Below, one piece after another: positions 14,280-21,257 of a stretch of 64,000 bases of DNA (position 1 is the first letter of the stretch; every line of letters begins with the position of its first letter). Where the stretch lies: contig NZ_RJKL01000001.1 in assembly GCF_003751945.1 (NCBI RefSeq), positions 3,906,001 through 3,970,000 on the forward strand, read 5' to 3'. A model generated the notes under the pieces. The model was not told the origin of the DNA. It did not search any database and saw nothing but the letters and a program-made list of their open reading frames with translations. The translations under genes were made by a program, and so were the position numbers. Origin of the DNA: Couchioplanes caeruleus. GTDB taxonomy: Bacteria > Actinomycetota > Actinomycetes > Mycobacteriales > Micromonosporaceae.

Positions 14280-16019
14280 GTGACCGATGAAGAGCCCGCC
14301 CCGCGCCGCCCGCGCACCGGGTCCGCCGAGGCCGAGCCGTCCACCGCGCGCCGCCCGGTCAGCATGGATCCCCAGGAGCTCGGCTTCACTCCCCAGCGGC
14401 CGGTGGGCTGGCTGGCGCCGCTGCTGCTGCTCAACACCGGCCTGCGCACGCTGATGGCGATTCTGTTTGGCGCCTACCTCGACAAGCGGGAGCTGCAGAA
14501 CGCGCTGCCCGGCGAGTCGTTCGAGCAGCCGGGGACCGACGGCGAGCTCTGGCTCGACTACGTGTCGGATCTCGGTGACGGCTTCGACGCGACCTACTCG
14601 GTGGCGTACCTGCTGGCGCAGCCGGGTCTTGAGGTCGGGGGCCGGACGCTGCCGCGGGGCCAGATGTTGGTGATGGGCGGCGACCAGGTCTATCCGCTCG
14701 CCAACGGCGACGGGTACGAGAACCGGATGAAGGGGCCGTATCGGGCCGCTCTTCCCGAGCCGCCGGCCGCAGGGCCCCGGCCCACGCTGTTCGCCCTGCC
14801 CGGCAACCATGACTGGTACGACGGGTTGACCGCCTTCCTGCGCCTCTTCGCCCGGCGCAAGGACGGCCACATCGGGGGGTGGCGGACCCAGCAACGCCGG
14901 TCGTACTTCGCCGTGAAGCTGCCCGCCGACTGGTGGCTGTTCGCGATCGACGAGCAGTTCGGTGCGTATATCGACGATCCTCAGCTTGTGTATTTCGAGA
15001 AGGCGGCCGGCGGACTCGGGCCCGCGGACCGGATCATCCTGATGACGCCGTCGCCGACCTGGGTCAAGGCCGCGAAGAAGCCCGGAGCGTACGACTCGGT
15101 CGACTACTTCATCCGGACGATTCTGGCCCCCACCGGGGCGCAGGTGCGACTGCTCGTCTCCGGCGACCTACACCACTACGCGCGCTACACCGGCGAGGAC
15201 CGAGAGCTCATCACCTGTGGCGGCGGCGGGGCGTACCTGCTGGCGACGCATCAGCTCCCGGAGAAGCTGATCGTGCCTCCCAGGGAGACGCTGACCCGCA
15301 ACGCGAGCCGCAGCCGGGAGTACGCGCTGGCGTCCCGGTTTCCCACCTTCTCGGAGTCGCGCCGGATGAGCTGGGGAGCCTTCCGGAAGATCCCCGCGCG
15401 CAACGCGGGCTTCGCGACCATGCTGGGCATCATCCAGACCCTGACCATGCTGGCGATGGCGGGCGCCGCCGGGCAGGCCGGGATCTTCCAGCGTCTCTTC
15501 AGCATCCCGTTGGTCTTCATGATGGTGCTGATCCTGCTGGGCACCGTGTTGTTCGCCCAGCCACCGGAGGCCAGTCAGGACAAACATGCCCGGCACTGGA
15601 TTCTGGGTCTGGTGCACGGCTTCGCCCACATCGCGCTCGCCGCCGGCGGCTCCTGGCTGTGGTTGCGCCTGCCGTTCCACGAGTGGTCCTGGCCGGGCCC
15701 GCTGGTCGTCGCGGCCATTCTGTACGGGCCGGTGATCGCGCTTCTGGCCACCCAGCTCCTGACGCTGTATCTGCTGATCGCCAGCCTCTTCGACGTGAAC
15801 GTCAACGAGCTGTTCGCGGGCCAGGGCATCGAGGACTCGAAGAGCTTCCTCAGGATGCACATCGCGGCGGACGGCACTCTGACGATCCACCCCCTGGGCG
15901 TCGACAAGATCTGCCACCGGTGGAAGGCGGACCCGCACGGCGCTCCGGACTCCTCCTGGCTCCATCCGGTCACATCCCTGCGGGCCTGCGCCATCGAGCC
16001 GCCGATAGTGGTGGACTAG
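14280..16019 (+). CDS. membrane-anchored metallophosphoesterase
   Basis: 579 residues. A cytoplasmic Pro-rich N-terminus leads to a hydrophobic segment (WLAPLLLLNTGLRTLMAILFG). A calcineurin-like phosphoesterase domain follows at about 95-330 with VMGGDQVYP, ALPGNHDWYDG and LVSGDLHHYARY metal-binding motifs. At about 380-520 there are four or five membrane helices (TMLGIIQTLTMLAMAGAAGQ, IPLVFMMVLILLGTVLF, LVVAAILYGPVIALLATQ). The C-terminus is soluble. Substrate unknown. GTG 14280 lies 85 bp from the tRNA 5' end. The stop overlaps that of the convergent PSP1 gene by 4 bp (CTAG), leaving no room for a terminator between them. Confidence 0.85.
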   Translation: MTDEEPAPRRPRTGSAEAEPSTARRPVSMDPQELGFTPQRPVGWLAPLLLLNTGLRTLMAILFGAYLDKRELQNALPGESFEQPGTDGELWLDYVSDLGDGFDATYSVAYLLAQPGLEVGGRTLPRGQMLVMGGDQVYPLANGDGYENRMKGPYRAALPEPPAAGPRPTLFALPGNHDWYDGLTAFLRLFARRKDGHIGGWRTQQRRSYFAVKLPADWWLFAIDEQFGAYIDDPQLVYFEKAAGGLGPADRIILMTPSPTWVKAAKKPGAYDSVDYFIRTILAPTGAQVRLLVSGDLHHYARYTGEDRELITCGGGGAYLLATHQLPEKLIVPPRETLTRNASRSREYALASRFPTFSESRRMSWGAFRKIPARNAGFATMLGIIQTLTMLAMAGAAGQAGIFQRLFSIPLVFMMVLILLGTVLFAQPPEASQDKHARHWILGLVHGFAHIALAAGGSWLWLRLPFHEWSWPGPLVVAAILYGPVIALLATQLLTLYLLIASLFDVNVNELFAGQGIEDSKSFLRMHIAADGTLTIHPLGVDKICHRWKADPHGAPDSSWLHPVTSLRACAIEPPIVVD

Positions 16020-16852
16020 TTGTACTGCTCGTCGTGGGCTTGACGGGGCCCGCAGACCGACGCCCGGCTGCAGGAGCACCGGGACCCGTCGGCGTCCAGG
16101 CGGACCACCACCGCATCCTTCGGGACGCTGTGGCCGACCACCCGGCCGTCGCCCTCCGGGGTCGTGATCCGGCTGCCCACGGCCGGCGCCGAGGACTGGA
16201 ACTTCTGGTACAGCGGGTGCTCGTACTTCAGGCAGCACATCAGCCGTCCGCAGGCGCCGGAGATGCGCAGGGGGTTGAGGGGTAGGTCCTGATCCTTCGC
16301 CATCCGGATGGTGACCGGCTCGAAGTCGGTCAGGAACGTGGCGCAGCAGAGATCGCGCCCGCAGGAGCCTATGCCGCCCTGGACGCGGGCCGAGTCTCGG
16401 GCCGAGAGCTGGCGCAGCTCGACGCGGCAGTGCAGGGTTGCCCCCAGATCGCGGACCAGAGAGCGGAAGTCGACGCGGTGCGGGGCCGTGAAGTAGATGG
16501 TCGTGCGGTTGCCGCCCGCGCCTCCCTGCTCGATGACATGGTCCACCGCGACCACCTTCATCGGCAGGTCGTGTGCCTTGATCAATTTCTTGGCCGCGAC
16601 CTTCGCCTCGGCCTTTCGTTTTCTCAGGAGTTCGTCGCGGCGCAGGTCGTGCTCGTCGGCGAGCCCGGCCACCCTGGGGAAACCGTCGGTGTCCTCGCTG
16701 ACCCATTGCGCCGCCCAGACGCACTCCGCCACCTCGGGCCCGTCGTCGGTCGGAACCAGCACGCGGTCGCCCACCTGCGGCGAGAATTCGCCGGGGTCGA
16801 GGTAGTAGAGACGGCCGTACCGGGTGAAGCTGACCGCGCACAGCATGCCCAT
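16016..16852 (-). CDS. PSP1 domain protein, RicT (YaaT) family
   Basis: 278 residues. The PSP1 core (MKVVAVDHVIEQGG, TIYFTAPHRVDFRSLVRDL) is followed by paired Cys motifs CGRDLCC and CGRLMCC, and by a C-terminal CSCSRASVC. In Bacillus, RicT/YaaT uses such cysteines to bind Fe-S clusters in the RicAFT complex, which promotes RNase Y-dependent mRNA maturation. No RicA or RicF partner is known to me in actinobacteria, so the role here is less clear. ATG 16852 begins MGMLCAVSF. The gene sits near holB and tmk, as the Bacillus relative also does (next to holB), which supports the family call. Confidence 0.85.
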   Translation of the reverse strand: MGMLCAVSFTRYGRLYYLDPGEFSPQVGDRVLVPTDDGPEVAECVWAAQWVSEDTDGFPRVAGLADEHDLRRDELLRKRKAEAKVAAKKLIKAHDLPMKVVAVDHVIEQGGAGGNRTTIYFTAPHRVDFRSLVRDLGATLHCRVELRQLSARDSARVQGGIGSCGRDLCCATFLTDFEPVTIRMAKDQDLPLNPLRISGACGRLMCCLKYEHPLYQKFQSSAPAVGSRITTPEGDGRVVGHSVPKDAVVVRLDADGSRCSCSRASVCGPRQAHDEQYN

Positions 16853-16988
16853 GCACCCAGCCTACGGCGACGGACCAGGCGTGCGAAATGGAACAGAAGT
16901 ACATAGATCCGCGCAACCCCCCGCATCGAACCTCGTTGGGCAGTCCCGTAGAGCCGCTCGTCGCGGCGATCCTTGGGGGAGGACTTTG

Positions 16989-18575
16989 ATGCGTGCCGTA
17001 CCCGTAACGGATGATCTTGAATGCTCGGCCCGGGACGTCCCGCTCGCGGAACGCGGGATGACCGGAGTGCCTGCCATCGTCATGTTCACCAGGGGGTGGC
17101 GACTCGGCATGCTGGCCGCCGCCGAGAGGTCGGCCACCGGTTCGCCGGCCGGCGATTCACCGGCCGGCGACGCAGCGCCGACAGGCGGAATCCGAACCCA
17201 CCGCCGACGGGCTCTCGTCGTCGGTGGGGTGGCCAGCGCCGTCGGGATGTTGTTCGTGCCGCTGCCCGCCGACGCCGCACCCGCACCCTGTGAGCAGGCA
17301 CAGCGATACTCGGCGCAGTCCGGAAGTCAGATTCTGCGGCTGACCCACCTCGCCGCCGGGTCCAAGCGGCCCGGCGACCAGGACATGAACGTCGGCGAGG
17401 CGAAGTCCGCGATGGTCGCCCAGGCGCAGATCAGCTCCGCGGCCGTCGCACGCATGATCGACGTCGAGGGCGGGGGCAAGCCCGCGGGGCTGTCCGAGGT
17501 CGTGCACCAGCAGGCCCCGCCGACCAACGCGAAGCCGGAACGGCGGGCGACCAAGGCCGCCGACGTCGGGCCGCTCAGCCTCGGCGCCGGCGGGCTCACC
17601 ACGCACGCCCGGTGGGAGGCCGGCATGGCCTGCGGCGCCGCGGACGGCGAGGTCACCCGGGCCGCGGCGCGGTTGCGGGAGGCCGGGATCGCGGGGCTTG
17701 CCCGCATACCCGGAAAGGTCGAGAGCGAGAGCACGACGAAGCTGGAGGGGCGCGGCGCGACCGCGACCACCGTGGCCACGGCCGGGCTGGGAGGCGGAGA
17801 CCTCGACCTGCTGGACGGCGCGGTGCACGTGAAGATCGTGAAGGCGCCGTCGCTGCGGGCGAGCATGTCCATCAAGGATGGTGGGGAGGTCCGCTATGCC
17901 CCCGCGGTGATCGAGGTGTCCGGACAGGGCTTCAAGACCGAGCGGCTCGACACGGCCGGAGACACCGTCGAGATCACCGTCGACGGCAAGGGCGAGAGCG
18001 ACTCCGCCGGCGCCGGCGACCGCGCCGACGACGGTACGGGCGACAGCGAGGATGCCGGAAAACGGGACGAATCCGGAGTCACCGGGCTGGTCGGCAAGAT
18101 GCCGGTCGTCGGTCAGGTGCTGAATTCCGGTAATCCGCTGCCCCTGCCGGAGGTGCCCGGGGTGCCCGACGTCGCCCAGCCGGACCGGGAGACCGCACCC
18201 TCGGTGGAATCGGGAACCAAGGTGCGGATCTCCCTCGGCGACGTCCGGCAGGCCGCACGCGGCCGGGCCATCGCGGCGAGAGCGACCGCGCTCTCCGTGA
18301 TGGTCGCGCACGGTTCGTCCGAGGGCCGCACCAAGCCCGGGTACGGCGACAGCGTCGCACTGGCCTTCGACATGGGCATGCTGGAAGCGGCCGCCGTGGC
18401 GCCCGAGTCGGTGCCCGGCGGGGTATCGGACGCGGCCGCGGGTGCCGGCGCGGGACTGCCGATCACGGGACCTCGGGTGGACGTGATCGCCTTGAGCGGC
18501 GTGGCCCTCCTGATCGCCGGCGCGGCCGCCCTGATCTTCGGCACGCGCGGACGGTCGCGCTCTTCCGGCGACTGA
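16989..18575 (+). CDS. LPxTG-type surface protein, Gly/Ala-rich
   Basis: 528 residues from ATG 16989, chosen for GGGGGAGGA about 7 nt upstream. About 70 polar residues precede an export signal (RRRALVVGGVASAVGML ending PADAAPA). The mature part is rich in Ala, Gly, Asp and Thr and lacks a recognisable enzyme domain. Near residue 492 is LPITG, followed by a hydrophobic helix (VIALSGVALLIAGAAALIF) and the basic tail GTRGRSRSSGD, the arrangement of a sortase substrate. No sortase is encoded in the window. The long N-terminal leader before the signal is odd; a shorter start is possible but would lose the strong ribosome site. Probably wall-anchored; function unknown. Confidence 0.75.
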   Translation: MRAVPVTDDLECSARDVPLAERGMTGVPAIVMFTRGWRLGMLAAAERSATGSPAGDSPAGDAAPTGGIRTHRRRALVVGGVASAVGMLFVPLPADAAPAPCEQAQRYSAQSGSQILRLTHLAAGSKRPGDQDMNVGEAKSAMVAQAQISSAAVARMIDVEGGGKPAGLSEVVHQQAPPTNAKPERRATKAADVGPLSLGAGGLTTHARWEAGMACGAADGEVTRAAARLREAGIAGLARIPGKVESESTTKLEGRGATATTVATAGLGGGDLDLLDGAVHVKIVKAPSLRASMSIKDGGEVRYAPAVIEVSGQGFKTERLDTAGDTVEITVDGKGESDSAGAGDRADDGTGDSEDAGKRDESGVTGLVGKMPVVGQVLNSGNPLPLPEVPGVPDVAQPDRETAPSVESGTKVRISLGDVRQAARGRAIAARATALSVMVAHGSSEGRTKPGYGDSVALAFDMGMLEAAAVAPESVPGGVSDAAAGAGAGLPITGPRVDVIALSGVALLIAGAAALIFGTRGRSRSSGD

Positions 18576-18588
18576 CCCGCACCCACGC

Positions 18589-18656
18589 CCGGCCCGTCGA
18601 CGGCCTGCCGCTGTGGCCCGTCGTGGGCCGCGGTGAAGGGCTCGTCGACGGGCCGG
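18589..18656. terminator. large bidirectional hairpin between convergent genes
   Basis: CCGGCCCGTCGACG at 18589-18602 pairs perfectly with 18643-18656. The 40-nt loop contains a further GGCCC-GTCGT-GGGCC hairpin. It lies between the LPxTG gene (+) and the ESX-like operon (-). Confidence 0.6.
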
Positions 18657-18670
18657 CGTCAAGCCAACGG

Positions 18671-18732
18671 GCCTGTGCGACTCAGCGGGCCGGAGTAGAG
18701 CTCCCCCACGCCTGCGTGAGTCAGCGGGCCGG
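18671..18732. repeat. duplicated 3' gene end containing a stop codon
   Basis: 18671-18693 and 18710-18732 match at 20 of 23 positions. The right copy contains the TGA stop (18723-18721) of the minus-strand gene; the left copy repeats it 39 bp downstream in the same frame. Confidence 0.65.
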
Positions 18733-19338
18733 CGCGAGGGGCTCGGCCAGGGCCGACGAGGTGTGCAGGAGGTCGGCGGCGCGGTCGTAGGCGTCGGCCA
18801 CGGTTCGCAGGATGGTTTCCGCCACGTCGGCCGCGGCGGCGATCTGCGCCGGCGAGGGGATGTCCACTGTGTCCGCGGACAGCGTGATCGCCTCGCTGGA
18901 GCCGAGGACTTCCGCCAGGGCTACGGCCAGCGCTTCCCGGCTGGTGCGCATCCAGTCGACGAGATCGTCCGCGAGGTCGGCCGAGGCTCGGAGGCGGTCG
19001 CCCAAGCTGTCCGCGTCGCCGCTGAGATGGGCGGCCGTGCGCCGGCGGGCCCTCTCGTATGCCTCCGCCGCCGCTCCCGACCATTCCTTCGGCACGGGCA
19101 GCGATGCGGCCAGCGCCGCGTAGGTGCGGGCGTCCGCGCGCAGCTCCGGGGCCGCGTCGCCCAGGTCGGCCGGGCGCAGCGCGGCGACCGCCTGCACCGC
19201 GTCTCCGGACAGCAGCCGTACGCGCCGGAGCTGCGCCCACACCCCATGCTCGGCAGGTGCGCCGCCGACGTCGAGCAGTGCGTCGACGCGGCGCAGGAGC
19301 GGGCCCGCGGTGTCGAAGAGCTGTCCGAGCCGGTCCAT
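18721..19338 (-). CDS. hypothetical protein of an ESX-like three-gene operon
   Basis: 205 residues, alpha-helical and Ala-rich. Residues 1-90 include LFDTAGPLLRRVDALLDVGG and LPVPKEWSGAAAEAYERARR. The W-S-G triplet before a helix is the hairpin turn of WXG100-type proteins, so this is probably a two-domain relative of type VII secretion substrates. Its start (ATG 19338) shares a base with the stop of the preceding gene (TGATG). The operon order is YbaB-like, small ESX-like, then this protein. No EccC ATPase or other secretion component is in the window. Function not known. Confidence 0.7.
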   Translation of the reverse strand: MDRLGQLFDTAGPLLRRVDALLDVGGAPAEHGVWAQLRRVRLLSGDAVQAVAALRPADLGDAAPELRADARTYAALAASLPVPKEWSGAAAEAYERARRRTAAHLSGDADSLGDRLRASADLADDLVDWMRTSREALAVALAEVLGSSEAITLSADTVDIPSPAQIAAAADVAETILRTVADAYDRAADLLHTSSALAEPLAPAR

Positions 19339-19637
19339 CAGATCCCCCGTCGGATGCGGCGGGCCGTCTCGTCGTCGGTCTCGCCGTAGGTCTGCGCCGT
19401 GATACGGACGTCGGCCGCGATGTCGAGCAGCCGTTTCGAGGCGTCCGCCGCCTCGCGGGAGCGGGCGCCGAGCACCGCGCGCCAATGGTCGTGCAGTTGA
19501 CGTCCGAGCCGGCCCGGCACGCCGGCCTCGTCCGCACCGAACGATCCCGGCGAGGCCGCGTAGGCGGACAGCGAGCGGTCCACAGTGGTGAGCCCGTCCG
19601 CAGCAGCTTCGAGGTCCTCCGCGAGCTGCTCCATCAT
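19338..19637 (-). CDS. small ESX/EspC-like protein
   Basis: 99 residues (ATG 19637, overlapping the preceding stop as ATGA). It is helical: MMEQLAEDLEAAADGLTTVD, then AGVPGRLGRQLHDHWRAVLG and AADASKRLLDIAADVRITAQTY, ending DETARRIRRGI. Size and heptad pattern fit the DUF2580/EspC and WXG100-related proteins that actinobacteria export or use as chaperones for larger partners. A canonical WXG is absent; HDHW occupies roughly the turn region. It is coupled on both sides by overlapping start and stop codons, so it is probably made in fixed ratio with its neighbours. Confidence 0.7.
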   Translation of the reverse strand: MMEQLAEDLEAAADGLTTVDRSLSAYAASPGSFGADEAGVPGRLGRQLHDHWRAVLGARSREAADASKRLLDIAADVRITAQTYGETDDETARRIRRGI

Positions 19638-19960
19638 CGCTCCCCCAGACCCCGGAAGGCGCCGAAGGTCTCGTCGTGAAGTTTCTCCCGCGCCCAGCGG
19701 GCCGCTTCCTTCGCGTTGGTGACCACCGCTTGCACCTCTCGTGCCAGCTCCGCGGCGTTGCGGTGGTGCAGGTCGCCGCGGATCCGCACGTCGGCGATGT
19801 CGCCCGCCGCCGTGACCAGGACTTCCACCGTGTCGTCCGGCGAGTGGACCGAGACGACATGCGCCCTGACGGCCTTGTCGAACTCCGCCCGCAGCACGTC
19901 GAGGCGGCGGTAGCGCTCGATAGCCTCGTCGATCCACGCTTCGTCGATCTCGCGGGGCAT
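19634..19960 (-). CDS. YbaB/EbfC family protein
   Basis: 108 residues. The beta-strand segment VEVLVTAAGDIADVRIRGDL followed by the helix AAELAREVQAVVTNAKEAAR matches the YbaB/EbfC nucleoid-associated fold. In actinobacteria the family often heads operons with ESX-like proteins; classical EbfC is linked to dnaX and recR. Here it lies just upstream in orientation of two ESX-like genes and downstream of holB on the same strand. ATG 19960 is used. Whether it binds DNA or works with the ESX-like proteins cannot be told from sequence. Confidence 0.75.
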   Translation of the reverse strand: MPREIDEAWIDEAIERYRRLDVLRAEFDKAVRAHVVSVHSPDDTVEVLVTAAGDIADVRIRGDLHHRNAAELAREVQAVVTNAKEAARWAREKLHDETFGAFRGLGER

Positions 19961-20040
19961 CCGTCGGCTCCTTACGGGGCGTGGCGCCTTGGTGGCGTTA
20001 CGGCACCGAACGTACCGGTCCGGAGACCACCGCGCATCCC

Positions 20041-20063
20041 CTGTGGACGCCCGCTGTGGATAA
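20041..20063. promoter_or_regulatory. DnaA-box-like sites next to holB
   Basis: TGTGGATAA at 20055-20063 is a perfect consensus DnaA box on the minus strand (TTATCCACA). It directly abuts the holB stop, and a weaker TGTGGACGC starts 13 bp before it. This may be chance or a minor DnaA site. Confidence 0.35.
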
Positions 20064-21257
20064 CTATCCGCGCCAGAGGCTGAGCATCATCGCTTCCACC
20101 GCGATCTTCGGTTTGACGTTCTGCTCGATGGCGTCGCGGCAGGCGAGCACCGCCTCGAGGCGCCGGAGCGTGCTCTCGGGCGTCCACTTTCCGGCCGCCG
20201 CCGACGACTGCGCCGCGGTATCCGTGTGGACCACGCTGACCGGCGCCCGCAGGCTGGTGATCAGGACGTCGCGGTAGAAACCGGCCAGGTCCACCAGGGC
20301 CCGGTCGAGGGCGTCCCGCTGGGAGCGGGTGAAGCGGGACTTCTGGCGCTTCTCGAGGTCCTTGATCTGTCCCGCCGCCCCACGCATGGCGCCCGCCGCA
20401 CCGCGGCCAGTGCCTCCGGCGCCGAGCGCTTGTTCGAGGGCCGCGCGCTCGGCGCTGTCGGTCTCCGCGAAGGCCGCCGCCGCTTCGGCCTCCGCCGCCT
20501 CGATCAGCGCCGACGCCGCGTCGAAGCAGGCGCCGACGCCGGTCAGTCGGCGCGGCACGGTGAGGACCGCCTCCCGGCGACTGCGGGCGTCGGGGTCCTT
20601 GGCGAGCCGCTTGGCCCGTCCGACATGGCCCTGGGCGGCCGCCGCGACCCAGGCCGCGACGTCGGGGGCGATGCCGTCCCGGCGTACCAGGACGTCCGCG
20701 ACGGCCTCGGCCGGCGGCTGCCGCAACGGTACGACGCGACAGCGCGACCGGATCGTCACCGAGATGTCGTCCGGGTGGGTCGACGGGGTGCAGAGCAGGA
20801 ACACCGTCCGGGGCGGCGGCTCCTCGACAGCCTTGAGCAACGCGTTGCCGGCCGCCTCGGTGAGCCGGTCGGCGTCCTCGATCACGACCGCCTGCCAGCG
20901 CCCGCCGGACGGGGCGCTGCCGGCGCGCAGCACCAGGGCCCGCATCTCGTTGACGCCGATCGACAGGCCCTCGGGCACGACGAACCGGATGTCGGCGTGG
21001 GTGCCGCCGAGGGCGGTGTGACAGCCGTGGCACTCGCCGCACCCGGTGCCACCGCGTTCGCACTGCAGGGCGGCCGCAAAGGCGCGGGCGGCGACGGAGC
21101 GGCCGGAGCCGGGCGGACCGGTGAAGATCCAGGCGTGAGTCATGGCGCCGTTGGCCCCGGCGGTGTCGCCGGCGACGATGCGGGCGGCGGCCGCGGCGGC
21201 CCGGCTCAGCGTCTCGACGGCCTCGTCCTGCCCGACCAACTCGGCGAACACACTCAT
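20064..21257 (-). CDS. holB: DNA polymerase III subunit delta'
   Basis: 397 residues. It is a clamp-loader AAA+ subunit: GQDEAVETL, Walker A-like GPPGSGRS, a four-Cys zinc module CERGGTGCGECHGC, VVIEDADRLTEAAGNALLKAVEEPPP (Walker B and sensor region) and RSRC (SRC arginine-finger motif). Delta' is the rigid stator of the clamp loader; the P-loop GSGRS departs from GxxGxGKS, as expected in a non-hydrolysing delta' subunit. The C-terminal third (RFTRSQRDALDRALVDL) is the collar domain. The start overlaps the tmk stop by 4 bp (ATGA), the usual tmk-holB coupling in actinobacteria. Confidence 0.95.
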   Translation of the reverse strand: MSVFAELVGQDEAVETLSRAAAAAARIVAGDTAGANGAMTHAWIFTGPPGSGRSVAARAFAAALQCERGGTGCGECHGCHTALGGTHADIRFVVPEGLSIGVNEMRALVLRAGSAPSGGRWQAVVIEDADRLTEAAGNALLKAVEEPPPRTVFLLCTPSTHPDDISVTIRSRCRVVPLRQPPAEAVADVLVRRDGIAPDVAAWVAAAAQGHVGRAKRLAKDPDARSRREAVLTVPRRLTGVGACFDAASALIEAAEAEAAAAFAETDSAERAALEQALGAGGTGRGAAGAMRGAAGQIKDLEKRQKSRFTRSQRDALDRALVDLAGFYRDVLITSLRAPVSVVHTDTAAQSSAAAGKWTPESTLRRLEAVLACRDAIEQNVKPKIAVEAMMLSLWRG

